Source: Halanaerobium sp. (lineage in GTDB: Bacteria; Bacillota; Halanaerobiia; Halanaerobiales; Halanaerobiaceae). From it: a stretch of 53,448 nucleotides of DNA. The number at the start of each line of letters is the position of its first letter. Position 1 is the stretch's first letter. The stretch covers positions 1 to 53,448 of the forward strand of contig JAGYNO010000006.1 in NCBI GenBank assembly GCA_018399955.1, in the 5' to 3' direction. Positions 30,269-37,395 of the stretch are shown here, in pieces. The notes under the pieces are model-generated. The model saw only the letters and a program-made list of their open reading frames with translations, was not told where the DNA came from and made no database searches. The position numbers and the translations under genes were made by a program.

Positions 30269-30291
30269 GAGGAGAGCTTCTAACTCTCCTC
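30269..30291 (+). terminator. Intercistronic hairpin between dctP and dctQ
   Basis: GAGGAGAG (30269-30276) pairs with CTCTCCTC (30284-30291), a perfect 8-bp stem with a 7-nt loop, followed by a T-rich stretch. It may act as a leaky terminator or mRNA stabiliser so that more receptor (DctP) than permease is made. Inference from position. Confidence 0.55.
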
Positions 30292-30318
30292 TAATTATTT
30301 TCAAGTGGGGTGAATTTT

Positions 30319-30792
30319 ATGAATTTTAATTGGAAAAAATTCTTAAATAATTTTGAAGAATATTTAGCAGGCATACTACTTCTGCTGATGGTTACAATAG
30401 CTTTTATAAATGTTGTGTCTAGATTCACCTTCAAATTCTCAATCTCTTACATAGAAGAGCTGGAAGTTTATCTTTATGTCTGGCTTGTCATGCTTGGCAC
30501 TGCAATTGCATTTAAAAGATGGTCACATCTCTGTGTCTCACTTGTCGTAGATAAAATGCCGCCAGGTTGGAGAAAATATATTAAAATCTTTGTAACACTC
30601 TTATCTATAGGATTTTTTGCTGTAATTTTTAAATCTAGTATAAACCAGATTCAGGATGAAATTTTAATGCAGGTAACCACAACCTCTATGGGAGTTCCAA
30701 AATGGTGGTATACAATTGGATTACCAATAGGAAGTGGGCTCATTATTATCAGGCTTCTGCAGCGGTTATTTAAAAGGAGTAGTGGGGAATAA
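30319..30792 (+). CDS. dctQ: TRAP transporter small permease (DctQ family)
   Basis: 157 aa. Four transmembrane segments (about 13-35, 47-67, 85-105, 127-147). This small subunit pairs with DctM. The motif EELEVYLYVWLVMLGTAIAFKRWSHL is typical of DctQ. The longest frame begins at GTG 30310, but that GTG is part of a GGGGTG ribosome-binding site, so ATG at 30319 is preferred. The stop overlaps the dctM start by one base (TAATG). Confidence 0.88.
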   Translation: MNFNWKKFLNNFEEYLAGILLLLMVTIAFINVVSRFTFKFSISYIEELEVYLYVWLVMLGTAIAFKRWSHLCVSLVVDKMPPGWRKYIKIFVTLLSIGFFAVIFKSSINQIQDEILMQVTTTSMGVPKWWYTIGLPIGSGLIIIRLLQRLFKRSSGE

Positions 30793-32075
30793 TGGACATA
30801 AGTATTTGGATTATTTTAATATTTGTTTTTCTTTTAATAATTAGGACCCCGATTGCAGTATCTTTAGGTCTGACAGCTGTTTTTGGAGCTCTTCTAACAG
30901 GAAGAGGATTAAACATGGTTTCATACACAATTTTTGGTGGAATAGCAAAGTTTCCACTTTTGGCTATACCATTTTTCATAATGGCAGGGGTTATTATGCA
31001 GAAGGCAAAAATGGCTGGTAAGATCATAGAATTTGTTAGACTGCTTGTTGGCCCAATCCCTGGTGGATTGGCCATTGCTACAGTCATAGTAGCAGCATTT
31101 TGGGGAGCAGTATCTGGTTCTGGACCAGCAACTGTGGCTGCATTAGGAGTTATTTTGATTCCAGGTATGGTTAAGTCTGGTTATGACAAAGATTTTGCAG
31201 CAGCTGTAACTTCTGTAAGCAGTGGTTTGGCAATAGTTATTCCACCCAGTATTGCATTTATTGTTTACGGTATGATTGCAAATGTATCTATCGGTACTTT
31301 ATTTGCTGCAGGTATTGTACCTGGTATTATAATGGCGGCAGCATTAAGTATTACCGTTTACATAATTTCTAAAAAAAGAGGATATCAAGGTGAAGAGTGG
31401 CAGGGTACTGCAGAAATATTCCAGGCTTTTAAAGATGCATTTTGGGGGTTTTTAACACCAGTAATAATTTTAGGAGGTATTTATGGAGGGATTTTTACCC
31501 CAACAGAAGCTGCAGCAGTAGCAGTTTTTTATGGTTTATTTGTAGGTGTTTTTATTTATAAAACTATTGATTTCAAAACACTTTTTAAAATATGTGTTGA
31601 TACAGCTGCAACAACAGCTACAGTAATGCTTGTTGTTACATCTGCAGGACTATTTTCTTGGATTGCTACAAATGTTGGTTTAATAGAAAAAGCTTCAAGT
31701 TATATTTTGAATCTTTCAGAGAATCCAGTTATTATACTTCTATTTATTAATTTAATAATTTTATTTTCCGGTATGGTAATAGATGCGATTTCTATTTATT
31801 ACGTTTTTCTGCCAATACTTTTACCTATAATAGCAGAAATGGGTTGGGATCCTGTTTGGTTTGGTGTAATTATGACTGTTAACCTTGCTGTTGGCCAGGT
31901 AACGCCACCTGTAGCAGTGAATTTATATGTGGGGTCAAATATTGCAGGAATCTCAATAGAAAAATTAGCAAAACAAGCTGTACCTTTGATTATAACTGCA
32001 GTTTTAGTTCTTTTACTACTTATGTACCTGCCTGAAATTACATTATTTTTCCCAAGAGTTTTTGGTATGCTTTAA
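30792..32075 (+). CDS. dctM: TRAP transporter large permease (DctM family)
   Basis: 427 aa. About 11-12 transmembrane segments. It is the sodium-coupled transport subunit of the TRAP system. Family segments include AVSGSGPATVAALGVILIPGM, IPPSIAFIVYGM, GGIYGGIFTPTEAAAVAVFYGL and VNLAVGQVTPPVAVNLYV. Translation is coupled to dctQ. No clear terminator follows. The sodium dependence expected of the family would suit a halophile. Confidence 0.95.
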   Translation: MDISIWIILIFVFLLIIRTPIAVSLGLTAVFGALLTGRGLNMVSYTIFGGIAKFPLLAIPFFIMAGVIMQKAKMAGKIIEFVRLLVGPIPGGLAIATVIVAAFWGAVSGSGPATVAALGVILIPGMVKSGYDKDFAAAVTSVSSGLAIVIPPSIAFIVYGMIANVSIGTLFAAGIVPGIIMAAALSITVYIISKKRGYQGEEWQGTAEIFQAFKDAFWGFLTPVIILGGIYGGIFTPTEAAAVAVFYGLFVGVFIYKTIDFKTLFKICVDTAATTATVMLVVTSAGLFSWIATNVGLIEKASSYILNLSENPVIILLFINLIILFSGMVIDAISIYYVFLPILLPIIAEMGWDPVWFGVIMTVNLAVGQVTPPVAVNLYVGSNIAGISIEKLAKQAVPLIITAVLVLLLLMYLPEITLFFPRVFGML

Positions 32076-32175
32076 ATATTCATTTTAATATTATAATTAT
32101 AACTTTTCAAGTTTTTGTATCCAAGCTGATTTATATTTAAAGGATAAAATCAGAGGGGAAGAAAATAAATTAAAC

Positions 32176-32204
32176 TTGCATATTCTTAGTAGAAGTGCTA
32201 TAAT
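32176..32204 (+). promoter_or_regulatory. Promoter of rpsF-ssb-rpsR
   Basis: TTGCAT (32176-32181) and TATAAT (32199-32204) are 17 nt apart. The transcript would start around 32211, leaving a leader of about 65 nt before rpsF. Confidence 0.7.
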
Positions 32205-32214
32205 TTAGATTGGT

Positions 32215-32262
32215 TAAAAATCCATGCTCTGCAGAGAGCAGGGCCATTAGTCCACATGGAGG
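32215..32262 (+). promoter_or_regulatory. Structured leader before rpsF, candidate ribosomal-protein site
   Basis: TGCTCT (32225-32230) and AGAGCA (32235-32240) form a 6-bp hairpin with a GCAG loop. TCCA (32221-32224) can pair with TGGA (32257-32260) as an outer stem that reaches the ribosome-binding site GGAGGAGG. In many bacteria the S6:S18 complex represses rpsF through such a leader. I see the fold but cannot confirm the conserved S6:S18 motif. Confidence 0.45.
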
Positions 32263-32275
32263 AGGTGAAAGATTT

Positions 32276-32575
32276 ATGGAAGAAAGAGTAAGAGGATATG
32301 AGACAACTTTTGTACTTAAACCAGATCTTGAAGATGAAGAAAAACAGAGTATTCTTCAGCGTGTAAAAGATACTATTGATGATCATGATGGAAAAATCAC
32401 AGATGTTGATGCTTGGGGTAAAAGACAGTTAGCTTATGAAATTAAAGATTACCGTTCAGGCGATTACACTATCTTAGAGTTTGATGCAAGAACATCTGTA
32501 GTAAAAGAACTTGAGAGGATTTTCAAGATTATGGATGGAGTAATTCGTTATTTGGTAGTTAGACAGAATTATTAA
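32276..32575 (+). CDS. rpsF: 30S ribosomal protein S6
   Basis: 99 aa. S6 binds the platform of the small subunit with S18. The sequence starts MEERVRGYETTFVLKPDLE and contains DAWGKRQLAYEIKDYRSGDY and IFKIMDGVIRYLVVR, typical of S6. A longer frame begins 22 codons upstream at 32210, but those codons lie in the leader and lack a ribosome-binding site, whereas GGAGGAGGTGA precedes ATG 32276. Followed by ssb and rpsR in the standard order. Confidence 0.96.
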   Translation: MEERVRGYETTFVLKPDLEDEEKQSILQRVKDTIDDHDGKITDVDAWGKRQLAYEIKDYRSGDYTILEFDARTSVVKELERIFKIMDGVIRYLVVRQNY

Positions 32576-32598
32576 TAATATATAGGTGGTGAATAACT

Positions 32599-33060
32599 TT
32601 GCTAAATAGAATAGTTTTAATCGGCCGCCTGACAAGAGATCCTGAACTCCGTTATACCAGCAATGGAACTCCAGTTTGTAATTTTACACTTGCTGTAGAA
32701 AGAAATTACACAAATCGGCAGGGAGAAAGAGATGTTGATTTTATCAAAATAGTAACCTGGCGGGGTCTGGCGGAAAATTGTGCTCGTCATCTTGGAAAAG
32801 GGAGACTGGTCGGAGTTGATGGATCACTGCACATTCGAAAAAGTGAAAATAATAACCGAACTTATATAAATCCAGAAGTCACAGCAGATAATGTTAGGTT
32901 CCTTGATTTTGGGAAAAACCAGAGTAGTGCAAAGCCGCAAAATAATAATTCGCAAAATCAAAAAAACAAGCAGAAAGAAAATAAATCTGATAAACAGGAT
33001 GATTTTGATGCTCAGTTTGATGATAACTTTGATGCTGATGATTTTGATGTACCATTTTGA
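32599..33060 (+). CDS. ssb: Single-stranded DNA-binding protein
   Basis: 153 aa. The OB-fold domain covers residues 1-107 (MLNRIVLIGRLTRDPELRYT, then FIKIVTWRGLAENCARHLGKG). A Gln/Asn/Lys-rich linker and a strongly acidic tail follow. The terminal tip is DFDVPF, the conserved peptide that recruits partner proteins. The start is TTG with GGTGG upstream; no ATG fits. It lies 23 nt after rpsF and 17 nt before rpsR. Confidence 0.96.
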   Translation: MLNRIVLIGRLTRDPELRYTSNGTPVCNFTLAVERNYTNRQGERDVDFIKIVTWRGLAENCARHLGKGRLVGVDGSLHIRKSENNNRTYINPEVTADNVRFLDFGKNQSSAKPQNNNSQNQKNKQKENKSDKQDDFDAQFDDNFDADDFDVPF

Positions 33061-33077
33061 AAAGGAGGTAAATTGTA

Positions 33078-33290
33078 ATGCCTAGAGGAAGAAATAAATC
33101 ATGCCATTTTTGTGGTAATGATAAAGAAATAGATTATAAAGATCTCAGAACTTTAAATAGATATTTAACTGACCGTGGAAAGATTATGCCGCGCAGAGTT
33201 ACTGGTAATTGTTCCAAACATCAGAAAGAAATTACTAAAGCAGTAAAAAGAGCAAGAGCCGTTGCTTTACTGCCTTATGTAAAAGAATAA
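33078..33290 (+). CDS. rpsR: 30S ribosomal protein S18
   Basis: 70 aa. Family features: N-terminal [14 protein letters not shown] with a Cys pair (plus Cys and His further on, NCSKHQKE), then [18 protein letters not shown] and [13 protein letters not shown]. The retained CxxC with downstream CxxH suggests the zinc-binding form. AGGAGG precedes the ATG. A terminator lies at 33301-33337. Confidence 0.97.
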   Translation: MPRGRNKSCHFCGNDKEIDYKDLRTLNRYLTDRGKIMPRRVTGNCSKHQKEITKAVKRARAVALLPYVKE

Positions 33291-33300
33291 GTAATTAATT

Positions 33301-33337
33301 AGGGAGGCAAATCTGCAGCAATGATCTTGCCTCCTTT
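33301..33337 (+). terminator. Terminator after rpsR
   Basis: GGAGGCAA (33303-33310) pairs with TTGCCTCC (33327-33334), extended by one or two pairs, then TTT. The loop is 16 nt. It ends the rpsF-ssb-rpsR operon. Confidence 0.75.
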
Positions 33338-33400
33338 ATTTAATAGTGTTCTAAAACATTCAAATTTTATTTTTAGCCGGCAGAAGAGGTGATAAGCTAA

Positions 33401-34285
33401 ATGAATATTAAAGAGTATAAAGATAGTTTTAGAACTTTAATGTACATAATTATATTAACTGCTTTAAATTATATTTTTCCATTTCTATCGATGATAGTAA
33501 TGTTTCTCTGGCCGGTACCAATAGTTTATCTGGTTCAAAAAGAAGAAAGCAGTAGAGTTATTGCTGTTATTGCAGCTGCAGCAGTAATAAATGGATTTTT
33601 CTTTGGGGCTGTAATGGGTTTAATAACCGTTATTGGATTCGGTTTAGTAGGATTTATAATTGGTAATATAATTAAAGAGGGTTTTTCACCATTAAAAACT
33701 TTAATTGCTGCTGTTTTATCTGTTATTATTTCCCAGGCTCTTGTAGTTTATGTATCAGGTACAATAATGGATTTAAATTATCAACTTTTAATTGAAGAAG
33801 CAATAAGAAGTTTAGGTGGAGAATTAAATGGTGAAACTGTAGAACAGTTAATTATGCCGCAGCTGCAGCTGATTAGATTGATGTTTCCTGCATTACTCGG
33901 TATATCGGCTACAATTACAGCTATTTTTAATTATTATATTTCTGCCTGGTATTTAAGACGTAGAGGCTTAAATATTGAGATATATAAACCTTTTAAGCGA
34001 TGGTATCTACCCAGATGGGCGATATCAATTTTGATAGTAATTTCTCTATTATTGAGATCAAATACAATTTTTTTAAATACAAATATCTACTTATTTTTCC
34101 TTGGTTTTCTGCAGGGCTTTTCAGTGCTGCTGTATTATCTATCTACAAAAAGCAGTTCTTTTTTATTGAAAGCATTTGTAGTATTTTTAATTTTTTTATT
34201 TCCACCAGTTCCCATAGTTTTAATTTTATTGGGACTTTTGGATATGTGGTTTAACTTTAGAAAACAGGATGAACAGCCAGGATAA
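33401..34285 (+). CDS. DUF2232 membrane protein (YybS-like)
   Basis: 294 aa. About eight hydrophobic segments, with a longer polar loop near residues 120-155. It sits between rpsR and rplI, where B. subtilis has yybS. The start MNIKEYKDSFRTLMYIIILTALNYIFPFLS and the glycine-rich FGAVMGLITVIGFGLVGFIIGNI fit the family. Function is unknown. In B. subtilis the cyclic-di-AMP phosphodiesterase gene gdpP follows; here rplI follows directly after 27 nt. Confidence 0.8.
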   Translation: MNIKEYKDSFRTLMYIIILTALNYIFPFLSMIVMFLWPVPIVYLVQKEESSRVIAVIAAAAVINGFFFGAVMGLITVIGFGLVGFIIGNIIKEGFSPLKTLIAAVLSVIISQALVVYVSGTIMDLNYQLLIEEAIRSLGGELNGETVEQLIMPQLQLIRLMFPALLGISATITAIFNYYISAWYLRRRGLNIEIYKPFKRWYLPRWAISILIVISLLLRSNTIFLNTNIYLFFLGFLQGFSVLLYYLSTKSSSFLLKAFVVFLIFLFPPVPIVLILLGLLDMWFNFRKQDEQPG

Positions 34286-34312
34286 TAATCCTTATGAAGG
34301 AGGCAATAAATT

Positions 34313-34756
34313 ATGAAAGTGATTTTAACAGAAGATGTCAAGAAACTAGGTTCTAAAGGTGATGTTGTTGATGTAGCTGATGGTTATGCAAGAAATTATT
34401 TATTTCCAAGAGGTATGGCAGCAGAAGCTACAAAAGGTAAAATGAAAGAAATAAAAGAAAAAGAAGCTAAGAAAAAAAGAATGAAATCTGAAAAAAAAGA
34501 AGAAGCAGAAAAATTGAAATCAAAAATAGAATCTGAAAAATTTGTACTTAAAGTTAAAGCTGGAGAACAGGGCAGATTATTTGGCTCAGTTAATACAAAA
34601 GATATTGCTGAAGCTGCTGCAGAAAAAGGCTATGATATTGACAAACGAAAGATTGAATTAAATGATTCAATAAAAAATCTTGGTATGCATAATGTCGGTG
34701 TTAAGCTCTATGATGATATAACAGCTGAACTTAAAATTGATGTACAAGAAAAATAA
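34313..34756 (+). CDS. rplI: 50S ribosomal protein L9
   Basis: 147 aa, full length. The N-terminal domain MKVILTEDVKKLGSKGDVVDVADGYARNYL is the L9 signature. A long Lys/Glu-rich connecting helix follows, and the C-terminal domain contains LFGSVNTKDIAEAA. AAGGAGG precedes ATG. A terminator follows. The dnaB helicase gene, which usually follows rplI in Firmicutes, has moved to 43-44 kb on the other strand. Confidence 0.97.
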   Translation: MKVILTEDVKKLGSKGDVVDVADGYARNYLFPRGMAAEATKGKMKEIKEKEAKKKRMKSEKKEEAEKLKSKIESEKFVLKVKAGEQGRLFGSVNTKDIAEAAAEKGYDIDKRKIELNDSIKNLGMHNVGVKLYDDITAELKIDVQEK

Positions 34757-34771
34757 ATATTAGTTATTTTT

Positions 34772-34820
34772 AAAGCCCCGGCTGCTATTATAATCATTGA
34801 GTCTGGGGCTTTTATTTTTA
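34772..34820 (+). terminator. Terminator after rplI
   Basis: AAAGCCCC (34772-34779) pairs with GGGGCTTT (34805-34812), followed by TTATTTTTA. The 25-nt loop can form a few more pairs. It lies 15 nt after the rplI stop. Confidence 0.75.
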
Positions 34821-34936
34821 TAATTCACATTAATTGAATAATTTAAAAGATTTATTAGAGCATTTGCTAAATATTATTTTGGGGATAATATTTAGCTGTT
34901 TAAACTTTAGAATCAGTTAATTGGGGGGATATATTT

Positions 34937-35863
34937 ATGTCAGGGATTTATGCCGTTTTAGAACAGCTTTTATTAATGGCTGTTTTAATTACATTAGGCT
35001 ATTATTTGAGCAGATCAGGTAAATTGAATAAAGCCACAGAAAAAGGAATAGCAGAGCTAACTATTGATATTGCTTTTCCTGCACTTGTATTTACCAATAT
35101 CATTCAGGAATTTGATCTTGAAATGTTAAAGGAATATCTTACTGTACCTCTATCTTCTTCAATAATTACAGCAGCTTCTATTTTTTTTATTCTAGCTCTG
35201 ACATCACTATTGAAGTATCCAGAGCATAAAAGAAAAGAATTTTCTTTTGTAACTTCTTTTAGCAATAATATTTTTGTTGGAGCACCCATCTGTATGGCCT
35301 TTTTTGGAACTCAGGGATTAATTTTAGCTATATTTTATGATTTTGGTATGCATATAATTTTATGGACTTTAGGAATTTGGCTGCTCAATGATAAAAATAC
35401 TAAAGAAAAAAGTAATTTTTTTGCAAACTTATTTTCACCACCTATTGTTGGACTTCTTTCTGGTATAATTGTTGTATTACTGGGTATAGAAATTCCAGGA
35501 ATAATAACAAATATAACCTCGAGCATTGGTAGTATAACTGTCCCATTGGCCATGATTTTTATTGGTTTACAGCTTGCAAAAAGTCGTTTTAAAACAATAG
35601 CAGGCAAGAAAGAGATATATATGCTCTCTTCTCTGCGTCTTCTAATTTTCCCACTTTTAGTTTATTCTGTTATGTATTTTTTGCCATTATCACCAGTTTT
35701 AAAAGGGGTAATCACTTTAGAGGCAGCAATGCCTGTTTTTGCTAGCTCACCAGTTATTATGCGTAAATATGGATATACAAGCAGTTTGGCATCAGAGATT
35801 ATATTTGCAACAATAATTTTTATGGTTTTCACAATCCCGCTTTTTGTATACCTTATTATCTGA
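34937..35863 (+). CDS. AEC family transporter, copy 2
   Basis: 308 aa, same length as the gene at 28003-28929 and aligning with it end to end. Both share LLLMAVLI, FSNNI.VG.PIC, QGLILAI.YDFGM, PLAMIFIGLQLAKS and AMPVFASS. About ten transmembrane segments. The substrate is probably an organic acid (MleP/MdcF relatives), inferred from the family only. GGGGGG lies before the ATG. A terminator follows at 35934-35961. The two copies flank the TRAP and ribosomal genes, so they are not a fresh tandem duplication. Confidence 0.85.
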   Translation: MSGIYAVLEQLLLMAVLITLGYYLSRSGKLNKATEKGIAELTIDIAFPALVFTNIIQEFDLEMLKEYLTVPLSSSIITAASIFFILALTSLLKYPEHKRKEFSFVTSFSNNIFVGAPICMAFFGTQGLILAIFYDFGMHIILWTLGIWLLNDKNTKEKSNFFANLFSPPIVGLLSGIIVVLLGIEIPGIITNITSSIGSITVPLAMIFIGLQLAKSRFKTIAGKKEIYMLSSLRLLIFPLLVYSVMYFLPLSPVLKGVITLEAAMPVFASSPVIMRKYGYTSSLASEIIFATIIFMVFTIPLFVYLII

Positions 35864-35933
35864 AGTTAAGATTTCTATAAAAGTTTAGTCTAGATAGATT
35901 TTTTGCACTTTTATATAAAATAGATCAAAAATT

Positions 35934-35961
35934 ACAGCTTCCAGAAGGGAGCTGTTTTTTT
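35934..35961 (+). terminator. Terminator between the AEC gene and the TetR operon
   Basis: ACAGCTTCC (35934-35942) pairs with GGGAGCTGT (35947-35955) around an AGAA loop with one G-U pair, followed by seven T residues. The TetR promoter starts 2 nt further on. Confidence 0.88.
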
Positions 35962-35962
35962 C

Positions 35963-35991
35963 TTGACAAAAATTCAATAATAGATTATAAT
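35963..35991 (+). promoter_or_regulatory. Promoter of the TetR-ABC-LolA operon
   Basis: TTGACA (35963-35968) and TATAAT (35986-35991) are 17 nt apart, a perfect sigma-A consensus at both elements. Palindromes immediately downstream overlap the start site, so the promoter is likely strong and repressed. Confidence 0.88.
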
Positions 35992-35992
35992 G

Positions 35993-36024
35993 TGACTAAT
36001 AAGTCATATGACCTTTAAGTCATA
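35993..36024. promoter_or_regulatory. Candidate TetR operator, overlapping palindromes
   Basis: TGACTAATAAGTCA (35993-36006) is a 14-nt inverted repeat. It overlaps GTCATATGAC (36003-36012), a perfect 10-bp palindrome, and is followed by an imperfect 18-bp palindrome at 36007-36024 with TATGAC and GTCATA arms. Four TGAC/GTCA half-sites cover the transcription start. The tetR-type gene begins about 55 nt downstream, so autoregulation is likely. Confidence 0.7.
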
Positions 36025-36079
36025 TTATATCTGAAAATTATAAATACAAAAAACATTTAAGAGCAGAGAAGGTGAAAAG

Positions 36080-36718
36080 ATGCCAAAACAGACATTTTTC
36101 AATTTAGCAGAAGAAAAACAGCAGAGGGTTATTGCTGCCGGCAAAAAAGAGTTTGCCGCTCATCCTTATTCAAAAACAAGTATTAATAGAATTATTGAGA
36201 AGGCAGATATTTCTAAAGGCAGTTTTTATCAATACTTTGATAATAAAAAGGATCTATATAAATATATTATTGAAAAGGCCTCAGAAGAAAAGATGAAATT
36301 TTTGAATCAAAAAATAAAGGATTATCGAGAGTTAACATTTTTTGAGCTGCTGAGAGAATTATTTGTTGCTGGTATTCAGTTTAAAAATGCTTACCCAGAA
36401 TTCTCTGAGATTGGAGATCGATTTTTAGCAGGAAGAAATGAGGCTCTCAAAGAAGAAATTTATTCAGAGAGCAAACCTAAAAGCAATGAATTTTTTGTAA
36501 AAATCATTCGAGAAGGTATAGCAAAAGGAGAATTAGATCCTGACATTGATATAAAATTCACAGCTTATATGTTAACAGATTTTTCCATAAGTATTGTTAG
36601 TTATTTTTTTGAAAATCATAATCCAGAAGATCTAGAAGAAATAATGAATTATGTGGATAAAATGCTTTATATAATGAAAAATGGTATTTCCAGGGGGGAA
36701 AATAATGGCTTTAGTTAA
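36080..36718 (+). CDS. TetR/AcrR family transcriptional regulator
   Basis: 212 aa. The N-terminal helix-turn-helix (about 10-55) includes EFAAHPYSKTSINRIIEKADISKGSFYQYFDNKKDLYKYI, the family signature split over the helices. The C-terminal ligand domain has no recognisable specificity; ligands of such regulators are often hydrophobic. It is the first gene behind a strong promoter with overlapping palindromes, and its end overlaps the ATPase gene by 14 nt. It therefore most probably represses the whole export operon. Confidence 0.9.
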   Translation: MPKQTFFNLAEEKQQRVIAAGKKEFAAHPYSKTSINRIIEKADISKGSFYQYFDNKKDLYKYIIEKASEEKMKFLNQKIKDYRELTFFELLRELFVAGIQFKNAYPEFSEIGDRFLAGRNEALKEEIYSESKPKSNEFFVKIIREGIAKGELDPDIDIKFTAYMLTDFSISIVSYFFENHNPEDLEEIMNYVDKMLYIMKNGISRGENNGFS

Positions 36719-37394
36719 ATTAGTTGGACTAAAGAAGACTTATCAGCAGGGAAAAATTGCAGTACCTGCACTGAGGGGAATCGATATGGAAATAGAGTCA
36801 GGAGAGTTCACCACAATTTTTGGGCCATCTGGTTCTGGAAAAACAACTCTTTTGAATATGATCGGGTGTCTTGATAAATCTACAGCCGGGGAGATAATTT
36901 TTGACGGCCATTCTATTAATAATTTAAACAATAAAGAACTCGCAGAAATTAGAAGACACAACCTGGGATTTATTTTTCAGAGTTATAATTTGATTCCAGT
37001 ACTGACTGCTTTTGAAAATGTCGAGTTTGCAATTAGATTAATTGATAAACACAGCAAAAAAGAAAGAAGAGAAAAGGTAATGAGCCTGCTTGAGGAGGTT
37101 GGATTAGGTGACTTAGCTTCTCGAAGACCAAATGAACTTTCTGGAGGACAAAAACAGCGGGTTGCAGTAGCTCGAGCTTTGATTAAAGAACCGAAGCTTG
37201 TTCTGGCAGATGAACCAACTGCAAATCTTGACTCTGAAACAAGTCAGGAAGTGCTGGAAATAATGCAGAAAATGAATAAAGAGTTAAATACTACTTTTAT
37301 ATTTTCTACTCATGACCCTCAGGTAATGGAATATGCCAATCGTTTAATAGAAATAAAAGATGGTATGATAAGCAGAGAGCAGAGGAGGGATTAG
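36705..37394 (+). CDS. ABC transporter ATP-binding protein, LolD/MacB-type
   Basis: 229 aa. Walker A GPSGSGKTTLLNMIG, Q-loop FQSYNLIP, signature LSGGQKQRVAVARAL, Walker B LVLADEPTANLDSE and the H-loop STHD are all present, so it should be an active ATPase. It belongs to the LolD/MacB/FtsE branch, which powers mechanotransmission-type transporters that work on substrates in the outer leaflet or periplasm. The longest frame starts eight codons earlier; ATG 36705 has a GGGGGG site and a normal N-terminus (MALVKLVGLKKTY). One base separates it from permease 1. Confidence 0.92.
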   Translation: MALVKLVGLKKTYQQGKIAVPALRGIDMEIESGEFTTIFGPSGSGKTTLLNMIGCLDKSTAGEIIFDGHSINNLNNKELAEIRRHNLGFIFQSYNLIPVLTAFENVEFAIRLIDKHSKKERREKVMSLLEEVGLGDLASRRPNELSGGQKQRVAVARALIKEPKLVLADEPTANLDSETSQEVLEIMQKMNKELNTTFIFSTHDPQVMEYANRLIEIKDGMISREQRRD

Positions 37395-37395
37395 T

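Noticed and set aside
36687-36704. Second Noc site near the TetR/ATPase overlap (ATTTCC...GGAAAAT)
   Set aside because: The arms are interrupted by extra G residues and do not form the 14-bp palindrome.
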